64,000 nucleotides of DNA from Diplonema japonicum (taxonomy: Eukaryota; Euglenozoa; Diplonemea; Diplonemida; Diplonemidae), in the NCBI GenBank assembly GCA_964019335.1, contig OZ025669.1, positions 310,001 through 374,000 on the forward strand, written 5' to 3'. Under the pieces are notes generated by a model. The model was given only the letters and a program-made list of their open reading frames with translations, ran no database searches and had not been told where the DNA came from. Within the stretch, counting starts at the first letter, position 1; each line of letters starts with the position of its first letter. The translations under genes and the position numbers were made by a program. This document shows positions 1 to 10,077 of this stretch, in pieces.

Positions 1-724
1 GCTTTTTTTTCCCATCTTTTTTTGCCGTTTTGCCGTCTTTAATTTTTTCAACAAACGCGGCTTGCGGCATGTTCTTCTTGTTCATCTCAATCGAAAAGCG
101 AACAGTGTCTTTTGGGTGCAGGCCGGACGCATGGTTCTTGTGAATAAATACGTCCCGCTTATGTTCTTCATAAAGCTGAGGACACCTAATGAACCCGAAA
201 CCGGTAGAGGTGTTAAACGACTTCACCGTTCCAGTATACCTAGTGGTATCCAAGGAGCTTTTTAAAGGAACAACAGGGGGTTCCAGCTCTGCCACAGGAG
301 CAGCGTCAGCAGGAGGAGAATAAGGATATAAAGGGACTTGAGTCACCCCCTCTGATGGGTACTGAGGAATCACAGGCGGGGCTTGAAGAACAGGAGGTTC
401 AAATGACAGTGTCGTTTGTGCGAAATTGCGTGATTCCCTCACCTCTTCTACATTGTTGCATGCTCTGTTGTTGACGTGCGAGATCCTCCAACCTATATAT
501 TTTTCGATGCCGTACTGTTGAGCGAGACCCCCAGGCTGGACCCCTGTAACCAGCATATTATCGCTTACCTCCAGCCCTAGCAACACTGGTATTGTCCGTG
601 AAATGGTAACGCTCACGGTCGGTACTGCCTGAGAAGGCTGCTGAGCCTGTTGCTGACCCCACATAGGAATGCTAGTCGCAACATGGCTCTGATTGGATTG
701 CTGCTGCCCGTACGATTGTTGCAT
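1..724 (-). CDS. PDZ domain plus cold-shock domain protein (C-terminus off window)
   Basis: The reading frame starts at an ATG at 724-722 and stays open to the window edge, so 241 residues are visible and the C-terminus is missing. After a Gln-rich start (residues 1-35), residues about 38-110 read as a PDZ-like domain (VSDNMLVTGVQPGG, then GWRISHVNNR). A Pro-rich linker follows. Residues about 161-230 are a cold-shock domain with both nucleic-acid-binding motifs visible: GFGFIR and DVFIHKN. Cold-shock domains bind single-stranded RNA or DNA; PDZ domains bind peptide C-termini. I infer an RNA-binding protein tethered to a partner. The frame stays open upstream of this ATG into a poly-Lys stretch, so an upstream exon is possible. 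Domain calls are by eye; the cold-shock domain is the surer one. Confidence 0.82.
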   Translation of the reverse strand, partial: MQQSYGQQQSNQSHVATSIPMWGQQQAQQPSQAVPTVSVTISRTIPVLLGLEVSDNMLVTGVQPGGLAQQYGIEKYIGWRISHVNNRACNNVEEVRESRNFAQTTLSFEPPVLQAPPVIPQYPSEGVTQVPLYPYSPPADAAPVAELEPPVVPLKSSLDTTRYTGTVKSFNTSTGFGFIRCPQLYEEHKRDVFIHKNHASGLHPKDTVRFSIEMNKKNMPQAAFVEKIKDGKTAKKDGKKK

Positions 725-754
725 TTTCTTTTTTTTTTCTTTGGTGTGCCCGTC

Positions 755-785
<31 letters not shown>

Positions 786-1654
786 GGAGGAAAAAAAAAA
801 GAAAAAGAAAAAAAAAAAAAAAACCGATAATTTTACAATGTGTGTTGGGAGGGTTTGGGGAGTGAGGAGGAGAGACAGGAACAAATCTTTTTTTTTTTTC
901 TTTTTAAACCTACACCACCAAGGTCATTAAAGTGTATTTCTAAGTACCTGTGCCCTGCCAACGGGGGGGGGGGGGGGGGGGGGGGAATTGTAAATAGAGC
1001 CCCACGGAAGTACTGTGTTCAGGACTGCATTTTCCCCCTCTCTCAAGCGATGGAAGCAGCTGTTCTCATTGAGGGTACCCCTGCAGAGGCGTGCACACTT
1101 TATTCGGTGAAGTACTTCTTGTTTCGACTATTTCAAAAAAGAAAAAAAAACATTTCCATTTCCCTTTTCTATTATACCTGATAACCAAGAATACAGGAAA
1201 GGATGGGGGGGAAGGTGGGCACTCACAATATTTTTTAAAAAAAAAGAAACAAGAATGTTTCCCCCTCCCCATTCTTCTTTTTTCTTTTTTTTTTTTCCCT
1301 TTTTGCAGACTTATTTTTTTTTTCTTTTTTCTTTTTCCATATTCGTTCTTCTGATGTGCCCATGTTAGGACAGGTTGGGGGCTCCATTAAAAACAAGCAA
1401 AAAAAAAAAGAAAAGAAATGGAGGGAAGAAGCGATTGCCACTTTTAAACCCTTAGATATTTTTTTTTTTTTTTTTTTAAAACCCTTTCCGGTACCCCATT
1501 CAAAATTATCAACTCTTCGATGAAGAAATATGAGTCTTAACATACGTTTGAGGGTGGTGGGGGTGGTGGCGGCGGCGGTGGGGGGGAAGAACAGAAAAAG
1601 TCTGGTAACGTGTGCTCAACATAAAGAAAAAGAAAAAATTAATCTTATCTAAAT

Positions 1655-1696
<42 letters not shown>

Positions 1697-3419
1697 CCTC
1701 CCTCCTTTTTTTTTTTTGCAGGGGAAGGTGAAGTGCCGGTGGGCGGTGGTGAAAAACAAATGAACTTTTTGAAGAAATCCAGGAGGGGGCTTTGTTGGTA
1801 ACATAAATAGCTTTAATATTCTTGTTGATTGCACAGATTGATTGGGGGGAGGGGGGGGGGGGGGGGGGGGTACAATGGAGAAAAAAAGGCGATGTTTAAG
1901 GGCAAATCCCACGTGAGGACCACCCTTAGGGGGGACAGGGGTCTATCAAACAACAAAGACAGCACTAGCAAAGGCAAAGGGGAGGGGGGAATATAATTCT
2001 TTCAATTCGGCACGGAATTGCAAAGAGAAAAAAAAACTTCTTAGTTTACTTTTTTTTTTGAAACAAGTACGTACCACTAGCCCATGAAGGAGGTCCCCCA
2101 ATTGCACCCTGGAACTTAGATAGATTGCTTTCACATAAAAATAAAATTATGAAACCAAAGATGGGATGACTTTCCCTATCGTGACAAAATAGAGATTTCT
2201 TTTTTATTTTTTTATTTTGTTTTTTATTTTTTATTTTATTTTTCTGGTGTTGCTGTAAACTCAAATCTCACCTTTTCTTTTTAATTCTTTTTTTTTTTTT
2301 TTTTTTTTTCCTTTTCTTTTTTTAAAAATTTTTCCCCCCCGATTTTCTCTTGGTCGTTTGTTGAACAAGCAGAAAAATCTAAGTTTGAAAAAAAAAAAGA
2401 AGAAAAAAAAAAAAGCGATATTTGAGAGAGCACCTAACGGAAAAAAAAAGGAGATGAGATAAAGGAGGTTTCCTGTTTTGGAACGTCCCCCTTATCTCTA
2501 CTTTTAAAAAAAAACCCCTTTTTTCTTTTTTTTTGAACATAGGGGGGGGGGGGGGGGTGTTAATTTCTTTTAAAAAAACACAAAACTTTAACGCTCCGAG
2601 TCTCTGAAAAGATTCCAAAGCAAAAGAAAAAAAATGCCCAATTCACACCAAAGGCCCCGGAAAAGGTGGCATATTCTGCTTGGATCAGAGAAAGCGTCCG
2701 CACAATTGAGAAGCAGAGGGGGAGGGGGGGGATAGGTTCACAGATAGCTCTACAAATAGGGCCATTCTATCAAAACCAATCGATGGGAGTGCGACCAGCT
2801 CATAATGGTGAGTGGAGAAAGGGAGATTTCTTTTTTTTTTTAAATCTTTTTTTACTCATTTCATTTACTCAAAAACAAAAAGGTTTCTTTTTTTTTTCAG
2901 AAAAAAAAGGAGGAATTAAAAAAAAGAAACTCTTCACCCCCCCCCCTTTTTTTTCCTCTACTAATTTCTTATTCATACTTCACCGAAAGAGAGGGCAGCC
3001 GTTTTTAAGTTTGCTTCCCAACAAATAATATAGGTGTCTTTTTCTTCTTCTTTTTTTTTTCTTTCTTCTTTTTTTTTTTCGGAAAGATAATATTCGCGCT
3101 ACTACATCAAAACACTATTTTTCTTTTTTTTTTTTTTTTTTGTTTTTGTTTTGTTTCTTCTTAGAAAATTTCCCTTGAGGAGTTGACATAGCTCATACGG
3201 TTGGCACAAAGGCTCTGGGTGAAAAAGGAAGTGGAGAAAAAAAAAATCTTTTTTTTTTTGGCTTTCAGAAAACAAGGTTAACTACACCAAAAAAAAAAAA
3301 AAATCACGAACTAGTAGCAACAAACCGTGGGTGGTAGCTTTTTGGAGGGGTGACATAGTTCATCCGATCACCTAAAGGAGATGAACGTGGTGAGAGCAGG
3401 GAATTCTCGGAAATATCCT

Positions 3420-3469
<50 letters not shown>
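725..3469. other. Gene-free, homopolymer-rich intergenic DNA
   Basis: No frame here reads like protein; open frames are poly-Lys or poly-Phe artefacts of A/T runs. It holds a 23-base G run (963-985), long A runs near 1655-1691 and a 51-base T run (3421-3471), which is the longest homopolymer in the window and abuts the stop codon of the next gene. Two short stretches near 3185 and 3350 share GACATAG followed by a tRNA A-box-like segment, but nothing that folds convincingly. Confidence 0.7.
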
Positions 3470-3476
<7 letters not shown>

Positions 3477-3635
3477 CCATCTCCGAAGCACACCTCTGTC
3501 TTCTTCTTCAATTTATGAACCAGATCTAAAGCAGATCGGATACATGGGCTCACCGCCGAACCACCCTGTGATGCATTTGCTCTGCTTTTGGCACGAGAAT
3601 GCTGAAACTCAAGCTGTGTAAAGGTTACGGGAATA

Positions 3636-3671
<36 letters not shown>

Positions 3672-5694
3672 GTAATACCTGCCCCCTTGCGTTTGCCAGC
3701 TCCGCACAGGCCTTCTCAAGTGATTCCCTCAGCCTGACTACTTCCTCAGAGGACTCCAACTTGTCTCGTCTCAATTTTTCAATTTCTGTTTCATGCATTT
3801 TAATTGTAGTGGCGAGGACCATAATCCTTTTTTCGCCTTCACCTACTTTATAAGTCAGGGTGTCGGCTTCGTGATCCTTTGCGCTGTATGCTTTGCGGAG
3901 GTCTGATGTTTCAGAATGCCATTGTGATCTGATTCTGGTTATTTCACCGTTTTTTACAGAGATTTCCTGCGTCGCTGAGACCCATTCGTCGATGGTTTCC
4001 CTGCAGGAAGTGCTGTAAAGAGCACAGACTGCCTCCCAAAACTGGGTTAAGATGTCCTTCCTCCATTTGGTTTCTGCGAGTGCCATGGTGGTGAGCTCAC
4101 CTGTGTTTTTGAGGTCTGTTATGAGACCGGACTGGATGTCTTCCCCTTCTCTTACAGAAATATGCCATGCTTCGGTCGTCGTCAGTGTGAAGTCGAGGTA
4201 AGCGGAAGATAGTTCATCCATTGCATTGGTGAGGAATAAATTTCGATTTTCCGATTCGAGATCTTCGATTGCCCGGAGTTCGTCCCGTTTCCTCTGTTTC
4301 GCCTTAATTCCCACGGAGAGTAATCTTGCGAAATACATGTCAACAAGAATTCCTTGTTGCGCGTCTGCGCTTCGGCTGTTGGCCCGGAGTATAGTGAAAC
4401 ACCATCGTTTTTTCTTGTTGTTCGACATCCATAAACGGAGTTTTCCGAAGTAAGCTTTTCTAATAAATCCTTCGTGGATGGCCGCCTTCATTTTCACGAT
4501 GCTCTCGTTGTTCGGTTTCTGTTTTAATGCGATTTCCTGAACGGCGACGAACTTCTCTTCTTGCCACTTGGCGTTCTCGATCAAATCCTCTTGTTTTTTT
4601 TGAAGCTCTTCTTTTTCTTGTTCTCGTTCCATTTGAACCTCTTGGAATTTTTCTTCTTGTTGCGCGTGAACGTAGTCCAGTTCAGTGATCTTCGACTGCG
4701 CGTCGCGAAGCTGGTCAATGACCTTTTTATTGTACCGTTTGAACTCTTCCAGTTCTTTAACGCGGGCCTCGTTTTCTGTTAGTAAATGTTCCCTGTCTTC
4801 TAGAGCGAGGTTTAGCTCGTCACGCACACCACCAAGTTCCATGAACAACTTCTGCCCCATCTCCACAGCTTCTATCAACTGTTCGAATCTGTATTTCAAA
4901 GCCTTCTGCAGCTCCGGAACATCCGTGCTCTCCGCGTCTGCAAACTGTTCCTCTTCAAAACATGACGACGCTTCAGTAGGCGAGGAAGTTCGTTGATACG
5001 CACTGCTCGACGGGCTGCAGATATCTTCTGAAACAACAGGTATACCTGGTATGAGGTTTGACGACGGAATAGTGTTGCCAAGATGTGACTGGTGGGAAGT
5101 TACGCTGTTTAGCTTTTTCAACCTGTGAAGTGATTGTTTCGGGGACAGGTTCGGGTTTGACGGCCCACGTGTTAATGCGATGGAGTGAGACAGTTGTTGC
5201 AATGCCTCGCCGATGCCCTCTTCCATCTCTGACGCGACTGAGTATTTGCGTTCGATTCTTCGTCGTGACGAGCAACGCGACATAGATGGTGTTGATAAAG
5301 GGTCTTCTTTGGGCATGGGAAGGTTGATCTCGGACATGAGGTCCCGAAGGTTGTCTTCGTCGCCCGACATGCTGTTTGACAGGCTGCTGTTCATTCTGTC
5401 GTACTCCACGTTGTGTCTTTTCACCGCCGTTGTGCTCCGCATTCTGTTTCCTTGGAAGGGTATTCCCAAGGAAGGGAACTCCAGCGTTCCTTTTCCCGCG
5501 CTTGCGGCCGACATTGAGGTGTCGCTCCTTACTCGTGTTCTTCCGGAGTCGCTGCGGACCCGACCGGAGCCTCTCCCCGAAGCGCTGCTCCCCATTGTGT
5601 CGCTGCGTATCCTGCTCGACCCCAGCACGAAACCCCCCACAGACGCGTCAAGCTCCCGTGACACCGTTGCCGGTGGCTTCGGCGGCGTCGACAT
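3470..5694 (-). CDS. Coiled-coil protein with Ser/Arg-rich N-terminus, function unknown
   Basis: Two exons: 5694-3679 and 3613-3470. The intron (3614-3678) starts GTATTAC, has a sense-strand T tract and ends TACACAG. The predicted product is 719 residues. I chose the ATG at 5694 rather than the one at 5751 because the extra 19 residues are encoded by A-rich leader sequence. Residues 1-100 carry three RxRSD boxes (RIRSDT, RVRSDS, RVRSDT), which look like basophilic kinase sites. Residues about 280-450 and 600-670 are charged heptad-rich coiled coil, separated by a region with several Trp residues. Exon 2 adds a basic tail. I do not recognise the family; a cytoskeletal scaffold is a guess. Confidence 0.8.
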
Positions 5695-6213
5695 CTTCCC
5701 ACCAACCTCCCACCCCACCTCCCTTTTTTTTTTGTTTTGCAATGCACACACGGTTTACTCAACACGTACAAAATTGTTCGTCTGGAGTCCCTATGGATCA
5801 GAAACGCCTCCCCCAACGACGAATCCTTCGTTCGCAAGTGTAGGGGTGTTGCCTTCGCGGCTTTGCCTAAGGATCAGAAACGCCTCCCCCAACGATGAAT
5901 TCTTCGTTCGCAAAGTTAGGGGTTGCCTTCGCGGCTCGGGCCGAGAAGGTAGCCTGGGACAAGTTCGGTCCTGAAGAGTTTCGAGGGCTAGGGCAGCCGC
6001 TAAGAAGTCGGACCACGTAGAAGCTGCCTCGCCTCGTCATTAGAAACGCAAGACTGGAACACAAACAACGACCAGTTCCTCTTTAAGGAATAAAAAATAA
6101 AAGGGGGAAAACGACTTTTTTTTTTGTACTAAACTACTATTTTTTTTAAAGGGGGGGGGAAATACATAACATCTCCATCCCCCCTCCTCTCCTCATTTTT
6201 TTTTCCTCATTTT
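5695..6213. other. Intergenic region with tandem duplication
   Basis: About 520 bases between two minus-strand genes. The left half holds two copies of a 76-base GC-richer unit (annotated separately). The rest, 6065-6213, is A/T and G homopolymer. No complete gene was recognised. Confidence 0.55.
5795..5940 (+). repeat. Two tandem copies of a 76-bp unit
   Basis: Copy 1 starts at 5795 and copy 2 at 5871; both begin GGATCAGAAACGCCTCCCCC and share GCCTTCGCGGCT near their ends. Copy 2 differs by a few substitutions and a net 2-base loss. Each copy contains a short hairpin-capable stretch (CGAATCCTTCG in copy 1). The surrounding GC-rich tract runs to about 6060. On the plus strand one frame beyond copy 2 reads like protein for about 25 codons and then stops. 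This could be a decayed coding fragment or a duplicated small RNA; I cannot decide. Confidence 0.75.
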
Positions 6214-7068
6214 TCAAATTTGTTCCTTATGCCTTATCAACCGCGCGGAGTGCGGACGGGGTATCGGTGGCCGCAAGGGCGCGTGCATGAGGGACGGGTC
6301 GATGGTCTGCATCAGCCGTGTGCAGACGGCTTTGGAATTGCGGGAGTACTGTTCTCGTATATCCGGCCTAGTGAAGCAATGGGTGTCGGAGGGATCAAAC
6401 CAATGCGCATAGGGAGGGGGTTCTACCTTGTGTTTGCTGCTCCCGAGACCCGATACGTATTCAGTGTACTTTCTTGGGGACGGCGTGCTGGGTTTCCGAG
6501 GTGTGTGTGTAAGTGACTTCTTCTCCGCAGCACTGCTCTTCCTTGCGGCAACAGTTTGTTTTGGGTTCTTCGTGAAAAATGTTTTCCATGTGTCGGCGTG
6601 TTGCTGCTTCAGGTCCTCTGCCCTATATGTCCTCGGCCGTGCTCTGACCCTCTCTTCGGTACCAAAATCTCTGTATGAGGTACTGTACCATGTAGTTGCT
6701 CTTCGCTCCGCCACAACGTGTAGAGGTCCCAACGTGTTTCGAAAAGCTTCGAGTTGTTCCACTGTTGCCTTGGCAAGGTACGACTCTACGCCTTTCGTGA
6801 ACTCCCTCCTTATGATGCCTGTCAAGTACATCCTGGCCATTGTGGTGTGGCGTTCTAGAACCTGGGCCTTCCCGTCCTTGTCCCTGTCCCTGCACTCCTT
6901 CCAAATACCCTTCATCACGTCTTTAAACATCCTCCGCTGGTTCTGTTTGCACTCGAAATAGTACCAGTTCTCGACAAGCTTGTGCATCTGCGGGACGATA
7001 AGCTTCTCATAGCACCCTTGGATTTTGCGGTGCCTGGTGGGTGCCGGGACAGGCGGGGCTGATGTCAT
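6214..7068 (-). CDS. Basic protein of unknown function, possibly axonemal
   Basis: A single-exon frame of 284 residues. The ATG at 7068 is preferred over one 60 bases upstream because the extra segment is poly-Gly/Lys leader. The N-terminal 140 residues look globular and helical, with aromatic-rich segments such as LVENWYYFECKQNQRRMF. The second half is basic and Pro/Ser-rich (TPRKPSTPSPRKY), ending RPHSARL. Tails of that kind are common in microtubule-associated flagellar proteins, but that is only an impression and I recognise no family. The next gene upstream (PSF2) ends at 7179, 111 bases away, on the same strand. Confidence 0.75.
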   Translation of the reverse strand: MTSAPPVPAPTRHRKIQGCYEKLIVPQMHKLVENWYYFECKQNQRRMFKDVMKGIWKECRDRDKDGKAQVLERHTTMARMYLTGIIRREFTKGVESYLAKATVEQLEAFRNTLGPLHVVAERRATTWYSTSYRDFGTEERVRARPRTYRAEDLKQQHADTWKTFFTKNPKQTVAARKSSAAEKKSLTHTPRKPSTPSPRKYTEYVSGLGSSKHKVEPPPYAHWFDPSDTHCFTRPDIREQYSRNSKAVCTRLMQTIDPSLMHAPLRPPIPRPHSARLIRHKEQI

Positions 7069-7178
7069 TTTCTTTACTTTTTTTTTGGTCCCCCCCCCTC
7101 CACCTCTTTTTTTTTCTCTCCCCAACAATAAGTATGAAAACTTCGCAAAAAAAAAAAAAAGTGGGGGGTGAAAACAAT

Positions 7179-7934
7179 CTATCGTCTGAGCCTTCTACGT
7201 TTTTGCTGCTGTTTAGGAGGCGAAGGAGGCTGTGGGGGTATATTGTCGTGTTCCGGTGCCGCTTCGGGGGGTTCTTGCGCAGGCTGTTGCTCCTCGTGGC
7301 CGGTGCTGGCTTGGAGGTTTTCGTCGTCCTCATCATCTACCTCTTCTCTCTCTTCATGTGCATATAAGTCGCCTGGTAACAACGGCAAAACACCGGTTTT
7401 CGCAAACTGGCTCATTGTGTCCATGAGGTGGGTGATAGGTGCCCTTGCTGTGTTGATCTCAAGCGCTGTCAAGGATGTCATTTTGTAGCCGTAAGTGTTG
7501 CCCTTCAGCCCTGCGATACCACGCTTTATCTTCTCGTCACGAATGTGGTCTATTTCTATAACAAGACGCTCTACCTCTGTGCAATGCTTTACGTCGGACC
7601 GCCATTTGCATATCAAGGTCATTGTCTCGAAATAATGGAAGGGTAAGGGCTGGAAGCCTGGTTCGTCCTTCTCCTGTTGAAGGATGTTCTCTAGGTTCTC
7701 CTTCGTCATCCACTCAGGTGTCTCGATCTTGCACCTCCCGGACTCCCTCAGCAACATTGCCAACCACAGTGGAACGTCTACAGGGTCACCGGGGCTGAAA
7801 GGGCCGTACCTCCCGGAGATGAACTCAGATTCGTCCATTTGAAAATTCGGTACCACCCCTACAATATCCTCCTGGGCCATGAACTCGAGTTTGCTCACCC
7901 CGGAGGTCTTGTACCTCACATCGTTGAGATTCAT
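7179..7934 (-). CDS. GINS2: DNA replication complex GINS protein PSF2
   Basis: A 251-residue single-exon gene. The start at 7934 places SGVSKLEFMAQEDIVGVVPNF near the N-terminus, matching the conserved PSF2 opening (a helix followed by a beta strand with xxIPNF). The family signature continues with GPFSPGDPVDVPLWLAMLL and the following PEWM segment. PSF2 with SLD5, PSF1 and PSF3 forms the GINS tetramer that joins MCM2-7 and CDC45 as the replicative helicase in the nucleus. Usual PSF2 proteins are about 185-200 residues; the extra length is an acidic, then Pro/Gln-rich, then Arg-rich tail (about residues 200-251), possibly a nuclear localisation signal. An in-frame ATG 105 bases upstream lies in A-rich leader and is less likely. 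Confidence 0.93.
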   Translation of the reverse strand: MNLNDVRYKTSGVSKLEFMAQEDIVGVVPNFQMDESEFISGRYGPFSPGDPVDVPLWLAMLLRESGRCKIETPEWMTKENLENILQQEKDEPGFQPLPFHYFETMTLICKWRSDVKHCTEVERLVIEIDHIRDEKIKRGIAGLKGNTYGYKMTSLTALEINTARAPITHLMDTMSQFAKTGVLPLLPGDLYAHEEREEVDDEDDENLQASTGHEEQQPAQEPPEAAPEHDNIPPQPPSPPKQQQKRRRLRR

Positions 7935-8219
7935 TTTTCTTTTTTTCTTTTTTTTTAAATTCTTCTCCTCCCCTGTTTCTTTTTTCTTAGGCGATCCTGT
8001 CACATACTGCAGGTTCCCTTCAACACACCTTTTTTTCATTCAGTTAGAATTTTTATAAAAAAAAAAACTCATAGTAAAAGACAATCCCACTTTGAGGACG
8101 CCTCTTGTGGTGTGAGTTCCTATCTATTAACCTTCGCTAAAAAAAAAAGAAAAAAAGACCTCGGTTTTTTTTATGGCATTTGTTTTGTGGTATAAATCCT
8201 GGGATAAGTCCTGCTATAC

Positions 8220-8744
8220 CAGGCCCCCCGGTAAGGTGGGGATAGACCGGCGATCGCCGGTCTAAGCAATTCTTTTTTGAATAAGTCACCGGTCTACGTA
8301 AACATTTGTGTGAGCCCTGCATCGATAGAGTTCTTCTTGCTCTATTCGCAATTCCCTGCTCTACAGCAGCGGTCGAACGCAGATTCAGCAAGCTGCGCCT
8401 CGTGTTCACAAGGCTCAGGACATCAATTAAACCTGAGAAACTGAACTGTCTATTGGTGATAAGCACGGAGGGGGCAGATGTTCCGAGTGAAGACTTCATC
8501 AGTTGCGTCATAAGACGGTTTCATGATATGCCGACAAGCAGACGGCATGCGAACCTTACTGAGGCTGAGTTTCTGGAGTAGTAGCACAAACGTCCAGGGA
8601 GAAAAAAAAAAGTGTTCACAGTGTGGCCGAGAGGCCCAACTAACGTTCACCCCCTATTTTTATTTTCTTTTTGAAAATAGGGTCAAAAAATCGGCTAAAA
8701 AGCAGGTCTATCGGAAAAAAACCCATTTTGAACCGGGGGTCCTG
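8220..8744 (+). mobile_element. Non-autonomous hAT-family transposon derivative
   Basis: The ends are 12-bp imperfect terminal inverted repeats: CAGGCCCCCCGG at 8220-8231 and CCGGGGGTCCTG at 8733-8744 (11 of 12 match). They are flanked by 8-bp target duplications that differ at one base: TGCTATAC (8212-8219) and GGCTATAC (8745-8752). CAGG-type ends with 8-bp duplications are the hallmark of hAT elements. GATAGACC occurs just inside both ends in inverted orientation. A perfect 20-bp palindrome lies at 8244-8263. At 525 bp it is far shorter than an autonomous hAT (typically over 2.5 kb) and keeps only the 3' end of the transposase. Confidence 0.88.
8285..8581 (+). pseudogene. hAT transposase C-terminal dimerisation domain remnant
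   Basis: After an in-frame stop at 8282-8284 an open frame runs to a TAG at 8579-8581. It encodes the conserved hAT C-terminal dimerisation motif: IPCSTAAVERRFSKLRLV, then RTSIKPEKLNCLL. The family pattern is IPxSSxxxERxFS, so the match is clear. The catalytic RNase H-like part is absent, so it cannot be an active transposase. It lies inside the inverted repeats of the hAT derivative and is one of few plus-strand coding signals in the window. Confidence 0.85.
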
Positions 8745-8880
8745 GGCTATACCCTGTTTTTTTTTTTTTTTTTTTTTTTTTCAATTGCTCATGACAGTAC
8801 TTGGTAAGTACAAATAAATATAAAAAAAAAAAAAAAAAAAATAAATAACAACGTACAAAATATACAATCCATTTCTTTTT

Positions 8881-9759
8881 TTACAATAACCCGCGGTACG
8901 ACGTGAGCGCTTCCTGGGCAGTGTGAAGCGAAGGTCGGGTGTGCAAGGATGTCACGTCCGCCTTTAGCTTCTCAACAGCTAGAGAGAGATCGTCTTTCAG
9001 AACAACCTGGCTGCGGCTTCTGGTAGGAGAGGTATGCTGACGGCTTGACGGTGACGACAGCACCCTGCGAGCATTTGCTTCGCCCTCCGCCAGGGACGCT
9101 CGTTGCTCAGCAGCACGCAAGGACACGAGCAGGCCCTCAGTGTAGTCCCTCGTCTTCAGAGTGTACAGCGCGAATTCGTTATTCAAACGGGAAATTTCGT
9201 TGTTGTATTCCTGCTCCTTTTGTTCCATGTAAGATTTCACTTCTTCTTTCCATTTTTCAGACTCGTTTTGGTACTCCCTGACCTGAGCTTTGCCTGCTTC
9301 CAGCATTCTCTGTAAGTTTTTGTTTTCCATCAGTAGCTCTTGTCTTCCAGCTGATTCTTCTGTTCGTTTTACAACCTCTGCTTTCAAAGCAGACACCCTT
9401 GCGTCCCCTTGAGACGACCTTCCCAGAGCGTCATCTAACGCACGCTTAAGGTAGGAGACTTCCTTCTCCATGCGCATTAATTCTTCTTCTTGCTCTCTAA
9501 GCATGTCGTTCTTGATGTCTTTTTTTTGTTCAGGTTGCTTTGTTTTCATCGATGCGATCTCTGCTTTCAGCTTCTCTACTTCATTCTCTAGCCTTTTTGT
9601 ATCATCCTTCAGCCTCGTGTTGTCGTCCTTCAGCGACCTCAGGTAAATATTCTCGGAGTGCACCACCGGTGAAGCAAACCGCCCCCCTTTCGCCGAAGGC
9701 GACCTGCTGACAGGCACCGCTATGGGCTGCTCCTCCACTTCGATGACATAGCTCACCAT
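8881..9759 (-). CDS. Coiled-coil protein, function unknown
   Basis: A single exon of 292 residues. Residues about 35-235 are almost continuous charged heptads (KDDTKRLENEVEKLKAEI, then repeated KEE/EYNN segments), so a long coiled coil is expected. The first 30 residues are short strands plus a Ser/Pro patch, and the C-terminus has a Ser-rich break (SSPSSRQHTSPTRSRS) before a last helix. No catalytic motif and no membrane segment are visible. Its place in a run of other coiled-coil genes suggests a structural role, but I recognise no family. Confidence 0.8.
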   Translation of the reverse strand: MVSYVIEVEEQPIAVPVSRSPSAKGGRFASPVVHSENIYLRSLKDDNTRLKDDTKRLENEVEKLKAEIASMKTKQPEQKKDIKNDMLREQEEELMRMEKEVSYLKRALDDALGRSSQGDARVSALKAEVVKRTEESAGRQELLMENKNLQRMLEAGKAQVREYQNESEKWKEEVKSYMEQKEQEYNNEISRLNNEFALYTLKTRDYTEGLLVSLRAAEQRASLAEGEANARRVLSSPSSRQHTSPTRSRSQVVLKDDLSLAVEKLKADVTSLHTRPSLHTAQEALTSYRGLL

Positions 9760-10077
9760 CCGCCCCCCTATGATGAGAGAGTTGGTATGTGGGGATAATA
9801 ATGGTCAAGAAGCACTCCGTACGCCTTTAGCTATTTTTTTTTTCTTTTTTTTCTGACCAACCGGAGAGCTGCGAGGAAGAGAGAGAGAAAACAAAACAAA
9901 AAATAAAAAAACACTTCAAAAACCCTTCCCCCGTGAAAGGATAGCTTAAGAAAAAGGTTTAAGTCAACAGAGAAAGAAGAGAAAAGAAAAAAAAAACGAA
10001 AACCGCGCGTGACTCGTGCCGTACCAGGCTCTCGTGCGCAGGTTGGAAATAGAAGAGAGAAGGAAGATGGGCAAGCG

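Noticed and set aside
3181..3380. Two GACATAG(C/T)TCAT stretches as possible tRNA genes
   Set aside because: No B box and no cloverleaf can be drawn; the shared segment is short.
5213..5974. 253-codon plus-strand open frame opposite the first coiled-coil gene
   Set aside because: It overlaps the conserved-looking coiled-coil frame on the minus strand and continues into the 76-bp repeats; no domain is recognisable.
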